Shown here one piece after another: positions 14,984-27,517 of a stretch of DNA of 64,000 nucleotides (positions within the stretch are counted from its first letter, which is position 1; each line of letters opens with the position of its first letter). The position numbers were made by a program, and so were the translations under genes. A model generated the notes under the pieces. The model searched no databases, was not told where the DNA came from, and worked only from the letters and a program-made list of their open reading frames with translations. Location of the stretch: positions 10,418,490-10,482,489 of the forward strand of contig NC_056534.1 in assembly GCF_910596095.1 (NCBI RefSeq), read 5' to 3'. The DNA comes from Thunnus maccoyii. Taxonomy: Eukaryota > Chordata > Actinopteri > Scombriformes > Scombridae.

Positions 14984-15117
14984 GCGCACATGTCTGAGAT
15001 TCCAGTCTGACTTTTTGGTCTTTATTCAGCTTAGTTCAAATATTAAAGTTTGTTTTTAATCATCCTGGGATTTATATTTTATATCAACTACAAACTTTAA
15101 TCTTTGTGCTAGAATGA

Positions 15118-15745
15118 AAATTGTCCAGAAAACTTTTTTTTTTTTGTTTTTTTTTTTGTTTAGACAATTTACATGATGGACGCTATTGTGTTGTCTTTAA
15201 ACATGTCTCAGAGGAGTCGGCATGTTATCAACATTAAACAATGTAAGCCATGATGAAGACAGATATACAGGTTAAAAAATCATCTTTTGTCTCCAGATAA
15301 CGGTATATGTAAATTGTCCAGCGGTTATAGATGTTGTCACTTAAGTGGCCCTTTCAGATCCCCAAGATTGTGAGTTTGATTCCTGTCAAGAGCCACATTC
15401 AGAGTTGAATGCTGCAGGAGAAGTTCGTATGGATGTCTGAATCCATTTTGTGACAGGTGTTGGTTGTACAAGTCTAAGCTTAAGACTTCCTGTTTAATAA
15501 AGAATCCCTACAATAGGTGTAATTTCTTAAATGAATTTGCAATCACAAATGCAGACACATACAGGTGCTCCCAATCTGATGATTACTGATACTGGTATGC
15601 ACTGGTGAAAATTGTCCAAAAAACTTTTTTTCTTTTCTGGACAATTTACTTGATGGATGGATGTCCTTTAAACGTATGTCAGATGGGTTCCTCTCTGATC
15701 AACATTAAAACAATTCAAACAATGATGAAGATACACTGCATACTG
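15118..15745. repeat. Diverged direct repeat pair downstream of actb
   Basis: 15118-15270 and 15608-15745 share AAATTGTCCA(G/A)AAAACTTTTTTT, then ACAATTTAC(A/T)TGATGGA, CTTTAAAC and ATCAACATTAAA, in the same order and orientation about 490 bases apart. They look like diverged copies of one unit. I do not recognise the family. Confidence 0.65.
15418..15545 (+). repeat. Repeat unit also present at 16735-16885
   Basis: Shares TATGGATGT(C/T)TGAATCCATTTTG, GGTGTTGGTTGT, AAGACTTCCT and GGTGTAATT with 16735-16885, in the same order. The second copy has an extra duplicated CCATTTTGT. Confidence 0.7.
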
Positions 15746-16430
15746 TTAACTCATGTGAGTAACGGGTCATTTTAAAGAGAACTGCTCCTGGATTATCTGA
15801 CTTTTAGCAACACGGTTAATCCTGTGCTCAAACATTTTAGCAAATACATAAGCCAGTGTCATGGGTTGAATAAAAAAAATGTTCTTGTGTGATTGCTGCA
15901 AGCAATCTGGCTGAAATCAATTTATGGATGAAAGTCACCATATATATATATATATATATACATCTATAAAATGTTTCTGCCATTTTACATTTTGTAGTAA
16001 ACACAGTTTTTGCTTCTTATTGTGCATATTTCATGCTATCCTCACCAAACTTGGTACGTACCATATTTGGATGACCTTAAACAATACTTCTCTATATATT
16101 CTTGGATATCTCTTACTGTTTCTCTGTAATTGGTTACTCAATCTTTGTAGGTGTGGTCTAATACACATAAACTACCATATCTCCTAATTGCATCATTCAG
16201 TTGCAACCGACTTTGGCAATACAAAACAGGCAGGGATGTTGAAACAGCCAGTGGCAGTTGATACAATTTCACCTGTAGGTGGCTCTACAAGATTTTAAAA
16301 AAATGCCACTGGAGCAGCAGCAGCAGCAATCACATGCATTTTCTTCAGGGAATGCACATTCTAGTTCACAATTACATACTGCAAAGGATCCCCAACCAAA
16401 AATTAACTAAATTGAAGCTAAATTAACCAG

Positions 16431-16682
16431 TTAGTAAATGGTAGATGGACTGCACTTATTTAGCACCTTTCCACTTTATTGGACAAATTGCTTTACAATT
16501 TTTGCCTCTCATTCACACACACACTCACACACCAATGGCGGCAGAGCTGACATGCAAGGCGCTGGCCTGACCATCAGGAGCAACTTAGGGTTCAGTGTCT
16601 TGCTCAAGGACATTTCGACACACGGACAGGAAGAGCCGGGTATCAAACTGCCAACCTTGCAGTTAGCGCTCTACCTCTTGTG
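16431..16682 (+). mobile_element. Common teleost short interspersed repeat
   Basis: Begins TAAATGGTAGATGGACTGCA and contains CATCAGGAGCAACTTAGG, TTGCTCAAGGACATTTCGAC and GAGCCGGGTATCAAACTGCC, the stock phrases of a high-copy fish repeat. The open frame across it (VDGLHLFSTF...) is not a gene. Fragments recur at 6296-6437 (reverse) and about 46120-46190. Confidence 0.6.
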
Positions 16683-17199
16683 AACAATATGTATGAAAAT
16701 GAAAATAGTAAAAGCTTATGTCGCTTTTAGAGAGTATTTGAGAATTTTTTTATGGATGTTTGAATCCATTTTGTCCATTTTGTGACAGAGAAGGTGTTGG
16801 TTGTGTGAGCCCAAGTTTAAGACTTCCTATTTCATAAAGAATCCGTACGGTAGGTGTAATTGCTTAAATTAATTTGCAGTCACGACAGATTGTCCGATAA
16901 GAACTGGAGAAGAAGATGTCCTCAAATGGTGCCTCATTCACTACCACACACATATAATTCAAGCTACCCTGTAATAGACTGAGTTCAGATCAATATCTGT
17001 GAACTGATGTGGTTTCTGCAACATAATAAAGAGTAGGAATAACCTGCATTAATTACGATTTACAGTCTCATGGATGCACAGGATCTCTCAGTCCACAAAA
17101 GTCTCTAAATGAAAGGAATCCTGTATGGAATTATTGGAAAAGAGACAAAATATATCCTGCCAACGAATCAACCCACTTTGATGTGGTGAACTATCATTA

Positions 17200-17644
17200 T
17201 TAAAGTTCCCTCCACTCAAAAATGTGCAATCTGCAGCCTCACTGCTAGATGCCATTAAATTCTACAAACTGGTCCCTCAAGGCGTGTACTTACGATCATG
17301 ATGTGTGACATCACTACTAGTTTGGAGCCAATTGTGGTCCAGTATACAACTTACACAAGGGTGATGTGGAAACTTGAAGCTTCCTGTGAAAAAAACACTA
17401 AGAATGTACTCTTCAGTGAAGTAGGAGTCATCTTGTGTCCAGTACCGAAACTTGTGAAATGAACTATATTTACATATTTATAGATTCTGGATTTTTTCAA
17501 TGAGGGAGAAAGAGGAGGTGTGATTTTAAGGTTTTTTAAAAGGTAATTGTTCTTTTTTATGCAAAAAAACATATCAGACACAGTTTATTTTTCCAAGAAA
17601 AGGATTCTTATATGTCATAAAACATGAGTGGAGTGGGCCTTTAA
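17200..17644 (-). mobile_element. TTAA-flanked MITE, copy 1 of an inverted pair
   Basis: Termini TTAAAGTTCCCTCCACTC and GAGTGGAGTGGGCCTTTAA are inverted repeats carrying TTAA. The interior (GAGGGAGAAAGAGGAGG, ATTTATAGATTCTGGA) is the reverse complement of 18605-18670. The open frame inside is transposon sequence, not a gene. Confidence 0.7.
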
Positions 17645-18489
17645 TCAGTCAGCATACTTAAGAATTAATAACTCAGTAGAACAGTTACCTGCAATATGTG
17701 GTGTCAGATATGGTTGTAAAATTGGAAACATATTACATCACACTAGCTTCTACTGATTTTATCAAAACTTCATGTTTATTAATTTTACGTGGTTTAAACC
17801 ATACTGGTTTGCATTAAATGCCATTATTTCACTGTTGACCTTTTGGAGTGCCATAGCGCCCCCTGTTGATGGATTTTGATAAGCCTAGGTGGATACATAC
17901 AGTCTGACTGGATACAGCCCATTGCATACTTTGTTTATGTTAGTTAATAAATACTCATCACATATTTTATGAGCATTTGATAAAAGCTAATGCCCATTTT
18001 TGATCAGCCACACCCAGGACTGTCATCATTCCCAGATGAATTAATTCACTGTTTCAAAAGCAGGTTAATTTAGTCTTTATGTCTCCACACACTGGGAGAA
18101 AAAGTCAACAATGTAATGTTAGACGTTATTGCCTCACAAATATTACAAATATTTAATTATACATTATATAAGGTATGTTTTCTATCAAAATCACATACAA
18201 ATGGCACAAACACGGCCTATGTTTCCTTTTCCCATTATTTCTCATGGCTCTAAATGTGTGTAGTTGCCCAATATGCTGATATGTGCTTTCTGATTATGAG
18301 AGAGAAAAACATAAGATAATCTTATAGCTATATTTGATATGTTTCTTTTTTTCTGAACAGTACATTTAAACAGTGTGATCATGCATCATTAAGAAAACTC
18401 TCATCATTAGTCATGCTCATGACTAGTTTTTAAACTCATGTTATTGTTTTAATCTTAGATTTTTTATTTTTTATTTTTATTTTGATTAT

Positions 18490-18974
18490 TTAAAGGTCCC
18501 CTCCAGACATGTATATATACTCTGCTTGGAACAATATGTGTCTAATATGGAATTTCTGCAAAAAAACAAAACAAAAAAACAACACTTTAAAATCCTTAAA
18601 ATGGCATCTCCTCTTTCTCCCTCATTAAAAATTCCAGGATCTATAAATATGCAAATCTACTTCATTTCCAAAGTTTAATTGCTGGACACCAGATTTCTAC
18701 TTCACTGTAAAGCTCATTGTCAGTGTTGTGTGTTGTGTAAGTTGAATATTGGACCACGATTGTCTTCCAAACTATTTGTGATTTCACAAATCATGTTGGT
18801 AGTCCCGCCCCTTAAAATCTGATTTTCAATGAGCTCAGAGAATCTTTCCGCTTTTAGCAGAATGTGAAAACAGCCTTCTAGTGTCAAACTCTGCACATAC
18901 ATCATTCTGCACAGTGAAGCTCAAACTGAAGGAAAAATAAGTGAAACATATTTTTAAGTTGAGGGGGACTTTAA
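18490..18974 (+). mobile_element. TTAA-flanked MITE, copy 2 of the inverted pair
   Basis: Left end TTAAAGGTCCCCTCCAG, right end TTGAGGGGGACTTTAA. Interior CCTCTTTCTCCCTCATT and CCAGGATCTATAAATATG match 17200-17644 in reverse. A related fragment (GCAATCTGCAACCTCACCAC) lies at about 54773-54830. Confidence 0.7.
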
Positions 18975-19269
18975 AGTTATTTATTTATATCATATATTTT
19001 GTCTTCTGTACTTTTATGGTGCTTATGTGTTTTGCATTTTTTGGGACAGCTTTTATTCGTACTGTAAAAAGCGGGGATTTAATTTATTCAACGAAAAATT
19101 AAGAAAAAATAAACGAAATAGAAAAAAATAATCGCGCAGGAAGTATGTCCGTCACTGAAAGACTTCCGTCGTTGTGTAGCAGCTAACATCGTCCGTGCAG
19201 CTAACGGTTGGGCGTTCAACAGCCTGCGGTTCACTGAAACATGAATGAACATCTAAAATCCTGTCGATC

Positions 19270-22200
19270 ATGAGTGGGACTGTCAGAGGGATTTTTGAGG
19301 GCATGGATCGACAGATTGTGAAGGTGGGTTAACTGACAAACCTCGACAACACTTCATTAGTCTGTTAACGGTAACGCTGAGCGAACCAACTAAAGTAGCT
19401 AATGCTGCTATTGCTGTTTTTCCTTGAATGCGTAACAATAATTCATGTATTTAGGAGGCTTTTTGTCACAGGAAATTAGCTCTTATTTGGTGCCCCAAGC
19501 ATTAATGACCTACATTCCAACGCTTTTCCAAAACTATATTGTTATTCTTTCCAACTGTTCATCGCTTTTTCTATTGTTTCGTTAAATGCCAGGGGGTTAA
19601 GAGACACTGTAAAACGTAAAGCATTGTTTTTGTTCATCAAACAGATAAATACTGATTTTGTTTTCTTTCAAGAGTCACTCTAAATTGCCACTGATACTAA
19701 TTGGTTGGTGCTAGATTGGATGGGCCAGAGGGACTATGTGCGAAACTCTCGCGAGATTTGTACACTAATCTTAACCTTAACCTAATCCTAATCTTAAACC
19801 TAACTCTAACCGCACTTGCAAGAATTCATGCCTCCGGCCCATCCAATCTAGCATGTACCATACTAATTTTTGGAAGTCAGATTTGGGCAATGAATGATTT
19901 CTGGTTGTCTCATGTTTAAAACATAATTTTGGAGGAGATAATGTGCCTTCTTACTGTCAATCAGGGGAATTATATTTGCTATTTGTTAGGTGTTTTAATG
20001 GAACTTCGATAATTGTTAATATCTACGGATTTAAATCAAAATCTGACAATGATCACCCACCTAAATCTTTGGAAGATAGCCTTGTACATTGACTAGCCAA
20101 ATTCCCTGATGTATATTTGATTATAGGGGGAGACTTTAATATTGTCTTGGATGATGTAAAGCAGTGGTTCTCAAACTTGTTCACATCAAGGACCCCTAAA
20201 CTGACAAAAATTACCCCACAGACCCCTATTTGATAGTATTTTGTCCCAGGGTCCCCCATCTGATAAGACTTTCTTTTAGATGCTTTATTACAGAATGTGT
20301 ATGAAACCCATGACTAAATAGTCATACATTCTGTCATTGTGTTACTTATAGATGGAATTATAGTGAAAATAAGTTATTCCTCATTTTACTGGGGACCCCA
20401 CTTTGAGAACCACTGATGTAATGGACAGATGGCCATCTAAGACAACCATCTAACATGAACTCAACACTGAAATCTCTTATGGAACGATTTAACATCACTG
20501 ATATACAGAGAGATAAATGCAGGAATGATAAGGTTTTTACTTGGTCTAACAAAAATGGCTCCAGACAGTCATGGATAGACTTCTGGCTTGTTTCCAAATC
20601 CTTAGATAAGAGATAGTATTTCTGCTAATGTCTTAACTACTTCATTAACTGACCTTAAAGTTATCTACATAAGCATTAATTTTATATCAAGTTTGTCTCG
20701 CCACAGAGGTTCTGCCTACCGGAAAATGAATAGCTGGCGTATATATTACTACTGGACAAAGACACGAAATAAGAGGATTTTTGGTCTGAACTGGGAGCTT
20801 CTCAAATTTGAAGCTGTTAAATATTTAAGGAGATATGGCACCTCCCTTGCTAAATCAAGACGTGCTTTGGAAGAATCATTTATTTCAGAAATCATCTCCC
20901 TTTCAAATTTTCCTACAGGTAGTCTCTCAGCAGAAGAAAGATTAAAATTGTCTGAGTTACAACATCAATTAAATGACATTTACAAAACTAAAGCAGAAGG
21001 TGCTTTTATTCGATCAAGGCAAAATTGGTGAAAGCAAGGGGAGCAAATGTCTGCCTATTTCTTTAAACTTGTAAAGTCACAAGCAAAGCACAACTCTATT
21101 TTTCAGCTAAACATAGGAGGGAATGTTACTGATAAACATGAAGAAATATCCAGATGTTGTTTTGAGTATTACTCCACTTTATTTAAGTCTCACTTTAACA
21201 GAAATGCGTTATAATAATATAATATTAAATCAGTGAGCAAAGAAGATCAATCGTTCTCCTGTCGCTCTAGAATTAATTTTAAATGCTATTACTTACCTTA
21301 AAAATAATAAGTCACCAGGCAATGATGGAAATACATTTAAATTTTATAAGCTTTTTTCAGAGTTACTTGCACAATTTCTCTTTGAAGTCATCAAATCATC
21401 ATCGTCAGTCTTATCATTATATTAGCTAAGTTTCATATTCATAAATGTAAGTTTGCCAACAAAAACGTGTGAGCTATACTTACAGACTATTAAATCCTGC
21501 ACTCATTTCTTTAATGTCTTTTAATTTTCTTTCTATTTCTTATATGTTTTTTGTGAATCTTAGTACACAGGTCTAAAAGCATCTAAACCTGACACTGTCT
21601 GTTGTCCCTCTCAGGCTATATGTGACAAGGACACGATGGGTTCTGCCTCGGTAGGAATGTCAGATTTGTCCGATGAGATCCTGCTGTGCATCCTCCGCCA
21701 TGTTCCAGTGTGTGACCTGCTGATGAATGTGGCACAAGTCTGCCACAAGTTACAGATACTGTGCTATGACAAGGCCCTGCTTTCACACGTCAGCTTCTCT
21801 GAGGAGTACATGGTAAAGCTTTTGAGAACATCTTTTAGCATTTATTTGAACTGATGAGACAATGAGTTTATGCATGTGTGTGGAACTTCCAGTATATATT
21901 AAACACATTTCTGTAACAACACAAACAACATTATAAAGATAAAATTTCTTCTTTTTTTCCCTCCAGGCTGATGATCTATTAATGCGATATATATTGAGAC
22001 AGCTTTCCAATCACGTGCAGTCTCTCAGCCTGAATGGTGTCTACTGGCTCTGTGGCTCTACCGTGGAGAAACTTTCCCGCTGCAGGGCCGTGACGCACCT
22101 CGATATCACCGGCTGTCGCCTCACTGCCCTTCGGCTCTCCCGTCTCCTCTCCTCCCTCACTCTCCTCAGATCGCTTGCTATTGATGTGACGTCAAGCTTC

Positions 22201-24919
22201 AACTCTGGACAGCTCAGTTCAGAGGCTGTGGACACGCTGAGCCGCCTGTCAGAGCTCAGGCAGACACTGTTGACGCCCAGTTATGGTGTGGTGCCGTGCT
22301 GCGCCCAACTCCGCAAGTAAGGATCTGTAGGATTACTGAGATTCACACACTAAACCTGTGTCCAGAATTACTCCCTATTTGTAAATGAATTAATAATGCA
22401 ATGGTTGAACTGTTACAGAAAGAAAATAATATTTCCAAAAGGTCAATCTGCATTTACGTCTTCACACAAAGCGCCCTCCTATGTATGGAAAAAATGCACA
22501 AAGGAGCAAATTTGGACAGACATGTAGTGCTGTTTGACGGGTGATGATGTCAGACCAGAAAACAACTGTCTTTATGCTTTTCATCCATCGGTACAGTTAA
22601 GCATCAAAGCACTGATGGCGCTTCTCATCTCAGGTGTGTGCATGCACATTAGTGCTGCTTGTTGGTGCCTGACTATGTTAGTGCTACAGATTTTGTGTGT
22701 GTCTCTGTATTGTAGGCTGATGCTGCAGTTTGACATCTCAGACGTGACCAGAGATGGTGTCGGTGTTTGCTGTCAGTTAATGATGGGTCAGAGCAGCGTG
22801 CCACATTACAAACAGCTGGAGGAGTTTAGTGCCAGACTGGCCCCAGGAGAGGTGAGTTTTTTAGTGTATATATTAGTGTAATCTGTCCCTATACTGTACA
22901 TCTGCAATATACACTGCAGAACTGTGCAGTAATTTGTGTATCTGTGTGTTTATGTCCTTAGGTAAACCAGACCTTGCTTCTGCTCTATCTAGCTGTGTTC
23001 AGCGTTCACGTTCCAGAGCGTCTCCGAGTTTTCCTCGTGTCGATTCCTGGCCCAAACCCGGCCCACTGGCCTGCCGCTCCCTCATTGGCCCGGAGCTTGG
23101 GTCAACGTGGTGACCTGGAGGCCCTGCAGCTTCCTCGGTCCTGGCTGGATTCTTTGTCACTAAAGCGAGCCCTGGAGGGCAACAGCCCCAAGCACCTCAG
23201 CTTCAGCCGCTGCCCACACTTCTGGCCACAGGTGTTTGAGTCGCTGCTGGAGGGAGGAGTCAAAGATGCTACACAACTGATCAGCCTTAACCTCAGCGGG
23301 ATCAATCACGTTCTTTACTCAGAGTGTAGGAGTGTGGATGATCAGCTGGTTGCTGTGACTATGAATCGGTTGGCAGCTACCTGTTGCAACCTTAAACACC
23401 TGAATCTGATGCACACACATTATCACCATGAAAACACATCTGAGCTAAGTGGGGATACACACCTGTGTGCTAGCTTGGCCAAATTCAGACACCTGCGCTC
23501 TCTCACTCTGCCTGCATGCGCCCTGTCAGATGGCGTAAACACAAATCACATCTCTACAAAGAACTCCTCCTCCTCCTCGTTGTTCCTGGGGTTAAAGAAG
23601 CCTCCTCGCGTGGGGCTCCAGAATTATAAACCTAATTCAGAGCCTTCTTTGTCAGGGGACAGCACCTCGGGGCTCGCTCAGCTCTTAGTTGGCTGCCCTC
23701 TTTTAGAGACCTTAGAGCTCATAGGTCCAGGTTTTGTCTCTGCGCTGCCTCGGCTTGAGCCTTGTGCACGTGCAAGCGTAGAGCCTCGTGGTATGTGCGC
23801 GTGGGCTCAAGGAGTTGGCGATGCACACCTGGCCGTGCTTGAAGCGTTCTCTCGATTACGTCGTCTGACTCTGGCTGGGCTTCCTGGGGTCCTTAGGGGG
23901 ACAGGGCTGATACAGCTGGCCAGGCAGTGCAGAGACCTACAAGTATTATCCATTGCCAACATGGGATCCCTAAAAACCATGAACTACGCCCCTGCGTTGC
24001 TGGACACACTTAGACAGTGCACACAGCTAAAGGAATTCAGGTTAGAATATTTATATTTACTGTTACTCTAACCACTACATAGTACATTCATTTGTATATG
24101 TTTTAGGTGATACATCTTTCCTTGTTCCAGTTGAAGAATTTACCGTCAATTCATTATTTGTTTTAATAAGAGGAGAGTTTGGCCTTAGAGTAGATTCTGA
24201 ACCAATGAATGCATGTATAACTGCAGTTTTTTAGGTGGATTTTCATTACAAATCTGTCTTGTAGCATGATTCAAAGTAGTGTTGTGTTTTTTTTTTTTAA
24301 TTTAGTGATAGCTAAAAGGAGTCTTCTTTTGTGATTAGAGGTGGTACCTTAGATTGACTACAACATATGGGACACCAGTTTTACATCTTTGTTTGTCTTG
24401 TTTTTACATTCTAATTGTTTAATATTGTGTGTCTGTATGTTTAGGTTAGAGCAGCCCCACCTGAATGCCAACGCGTCTTTCTTTGAGGCTCTGTCCTGCT
24501 GCTCTCGTCTGCAACGTTTCTGCCTTATCTCGCGCAGCGGCACCTTCGACCCATCGGCAGTAGAAACTTTCATGGAGCGTTGCAGCCATGTCACGATGTG
24601 CCACATGTTCATGGGCGGCACCTTGGTGGCTTGTCGGACACTGCAGAAAGCTCTTCAGGAGAAGTCAGTTGTTGTTTGTACCGTATATGAAGCAGAGCAC
24701 ATACTGTATGTCAAACATTTAATGGAACGAGTGACGTGAACTTCTCTTTCTCTCTCTCTTAGATTTTCAGTTGAGCGCTCGGCCCTGAATGTGGTCATCT
24801 ATCCATTACAGCATGAAGACCTTCCTTCAGTCATCAGAGATATCCCGCTAACGCTGCTGGATCGGATAACTTTGTTCCAGAGCCACGTGGCCCAGCCCCC
24901 ACATTTATCACCGTGGTGA
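19270..24919 (+). CDS. fbxl18: F-box and leucine-rich repeat protein 18, complete, about 730 residues
   Basis: Seven coding exons with consistent phases: 19270-19323, 21615-21812, 21967-22316, 22716-22851, 22962-24040, 24445-24663, 24763-24919 (TGA). Residues about 30-70 form the F-box (LSDEILLCILRHVP...VCHKLQILC), which binds SKP1 in SCF ubiquitin ligases. Leucine-rich repeats follow (VQSLSLNGVYWLCG, VTHLDITGCRLT, LISLNLSGINH, LKHLNLM, LRRLTLAGLPGVL, LQVLSIANMG). GVVPCCAQL and QSSVPHYKQLEEF are family-typical, and the C-terminus ends PPHLSPW. FBXL18 is a substrate receptor of an SCF E3 ligase; substrates cannot be read from sequence. Same-strand placement directly after actb matches human 7p22 and supports orthology. 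Intron 1 contains a broken LINE. The polyA signal AATAAA is near 24989. The short first coding exon (18 codons) is the least certain part. Confidence 0.93.
19703..19859. mobile_element. 157-bp TIR element with 9-bp target duplication, inside the LINE
   Basis: Terminal inverted repeats of 24 bp (GGTTGGTGCTAGATTGGATG... against the reverse complement of the right end, GGTACATGCTAGATTGGATG...) with four mismatches near the tips. Both sides carry the identical 9-bp ATACTAATT (19694-19702, 19860-19868). The interior holds CCTAA/CCTTAA-like repeats. A 9-bp duplication suggests a Mutator-like MITE; that class is inferred. Confidence 0.75.
20162..20415. mobile_element. 254-bp hAT-type MITE inside the LINE
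   Basis: Starts CAGTGGTTCTCAAAC and ends TTTGAGAACCACTG. Flanks ATGTAAAG (20154-20161) and ATGTAATG (20416-20423) form an 8-bp target duplication with one mismatch, as for hAT elements. Removing the element restores the LINE order VLDD-VMDRWPSK, which confirms the insertion. Confidence 0.85.
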
Positions 24920-24999
24920 CTTCGCCACAAAGCTCCAGTGTGATTGGTGCTCAACAGTTGAGGTGCTGAGACTGTTTTTTCAGCAGGAAATAAAATTCA

Positions 25000-27517
25000 C
25001 AATTGAAAGACTGATTGATTGATTTTCATCTACTCAGTAATTTCCAGTTTTGTGATCAGTTGTATCAACAACTGTTTCAGGCTCTACAACAATACATGAA
25101 AAATGCTTGTTTACTTTTACATGACGCAGTGATGTCGGTCTTCAAAGGGAAATTTGCTTCTGCTCACCTGGACAGGTCAAAGGTCAGTGTCAGCTACAGA
25201 TGAATGTTCTTTAGTTGGTGGGGATTTGTAGTCTCTTGTTAAAGTACATTTCACATGTGGTGCCTAAATTCTGGCCTCTTCATTCAAAAACCATTTCTGT
25301 TAACTTGCCACTCTGCTGCTTTATAATAAGTGCCAAACATATGAATTAAGGGATGTAATTGTTTTTGAACTTTGTACAGCTGCCCACAATCCACACAATC
25401 CCTATAAATTATTTTAAATACTGTCTGTGTACCATTTGTCTGTTCATGTCATGTCATTTTTCAAATGACTACAACAGATACATACCAGCTGTGTCAAACA
25501 GGTTTTCTTGCCAAGAGATAGATATGATTTATTTATGGATTACAGACACAAAAACAAAAAAGATTTCCAACATGGTCCCAAGATGGTAAAAGACAAAAAG
25601 CATAGATGATAAGATTGATACCTCTCTCATTTATTTACAGTAAATATAAAGTTACACCCAGCAGCCGTTTAGCTTAGCTTAGCATTTATGGAAGCAGTGA
25701 CTTCCTGGAGTCTTGTCACCGCTCCTGAGAAGAAGATAAGAATTGACATCATTCTTATGTCTATGTGAAAATTATGAAGCTGAAACCAGCAGCTGCTCTT
25801 TTATCTCAGCAAAGACTAGAAACGGCTATCCTGGCTCTGTCATAAATACTCCCTGTAAAAACCACAATTTGCAGTTTTTACACTTCAGTTTGTGCACAAA
25901 TGAGATAAAACGTATTAATTAGTGAGCTTTAGAGGTTCTGCTAGGCAGATTTTGTTACCAACATAACTAGACTGTTTTCAACATTTAAGCTAAGCTAACC
26001 AGCTGCTGGCTGTAGCTTTTCATTTAGAGAACAGACATGAGAGCGGTGTTGACCTTATCTCTCTCTGCTACTATGGTTTAACACACTTCGATAATTTCTC
26101 AGTTTCTTTTATTTTATTACGTACACTCAGAAAAGGTCAACCTTTACAGTTTAGTTCTATATTGTTTTATTTCAGTGGGAAAAATGAAGTGTACGCCATG
26201 TTTCAATGTGTGATTTAAGACACAAATGGAAAACTAAAAAGTTAGAAAGTGACACACACAGTAAGACATGATACAGTTAATAACAAGGTGCCATTAGACA
26301 CTTAAAATATTGCAAATTACATTTGTGTTAAAAAAAAAAAAAAGTTGGTCCCCATGTTGTCGCTCAGTTGTGGCTTAGAGAACAAATAAGGTGCACTAAA
26401 TCTGCTCTTTGACAACATCAAACATTTAGTTCGGGATTGGAAGTGGATACATGTGTTCCAGTATTCTAGTTATCATCTGGATTTTAGAGTATGCCTGTCT
26501 GGTTGTATGTTTGCACATGTAAACATCATGCCCTGGTTTCAGAATACTGAATCATGATACTGTGGTATGTAAAAACCTTATCCAGGTTTCTGGTCAAACT
26601 GCCACATGTACAGGTGGGTCCTTAACTGAAACTACACAGTAGTTTGTTACTAAAGCTAAAAAATATGGTCTAGTGTTGATGTAGAAATACTTAATACTGA
26701 TCTTGTCTCCTGTTTTGATCAGTATAATCCTGTCAGTCAAAATTAAAAATATTTACCCATCAACAGTGTCAAAGGAAGCTGAGAATAGTGTTCTTTAGTT
26801 ATCTGTGAATGATAACATCTTATTTATTTTTATATAAAACACAAGATAGTATGAGAAGTATAAAAATGTATTTTTTAAATGAAGTACCCAATGACAGTGA
26901 CTCAATGATATTTTCATTTGTATATATCCGTTGAAGGACCAAAAAATCCTGCACACTGTTGATTATTTGTCGTCACTTTATAACCTCCAAACAGGACTTG
27001 GGGGAACTTTGGAAGACCAAGGTCTGAGGACTGAAACAATGTTAATTAAATGAAAAATCAACAGTGTGCAGGATTTTTTTGGGTCCTTTCAATGTCACAG
27101 TTTATGATCCGACGCACCTGCCCACAAGATTTTCTGGAGTGAATCAACTTTGCGTGTTATCTGTTTGTTTATATCTGAATTAAAATCAAATAAATACTGA
27201 ACCAGTTTTGATTGCAGTTATATAAACTCTTGTTTTTAACAAATCCAAAACCTCACATGCAGGATACATAAATGTAATTGTGATTTGATGAAATCAATTG
27301 ATTAATCCTTCATTAACAGGATTATTTATGTCTGAATCAAAAAAAAGGATGAAAAATCAAAGCTCTGATGTCCTTTCTGTTATGTGTGTGAACATTTTGT
27401 CTCATTTGCACTCCTGCTGAAGGGAATACTGCTCATCCCCGCTGCTGTTAAACATGACGAGTGGACCGACTTAAGCTGACATGAGACAGAAGGGAAACTT
27501 ATTGTGTGAACCTTTAT
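25000..27517. other. Intergenic spacer between fbxl18 and the B30.2 gene
   Basis: Contains a decayed copy of the 5941-6829 MITE family at about 25595-26105 (AAGATTGATACCTCTCTCAT, TAGCTTAGCTTAGCATTTATGG, GAGCTTTAGAGGTTCTGCTA), an A-run at 26328-26344, and a hairpin element at 26933-27092. No gene was seen. Confidence 0.6.
26933..27092. repeat. Short hairpin-type inverted repeat
   Basis: GAAGGACCAAAAAATCCTGC...ACTGTTGATT at the left is mirrored by AATCAACAGTGTGCAGGATT...GGGTCCTTTC at the right, about 35-bp arms with few mismatches. It is probably a MITE or retroposon tail. The family was not identified and no clear target duplication was seen. Confidence 0.65.

Larger units (their letters stand above)
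19565..21425 (+). mobile_element. Degraded L1/Tx1-type LINE ORF2 fragment in fbxl18 intron 1
   Basis: Broken reading frames recall the APE endonuclease of L1-type elements: NARGLRDTVKRKA and FFQES near 19590-19675, FWKSDLGNE near 19870, IGGDFNIVLDD near 20130-20156, and MDRWPSK just after 20420. The start of reverse transcriptase follows (LKNNKSPGNDG...FKFYKLFSELLAQ, about 21297-21380). Stops and frameshifts are frequent, and the 3' half of the reverse transcriptase is missing. Two smaller transposons interrupt it (19703-19859, 20162-20415). It is dead sequence within an intron. Confidence 0.8.

Noticed and set aside
20693-21031. 112-codon frame in fbxl18 intron 1
   Set aside because: It is a piece of the broken LINE ORF2, not a host gene.
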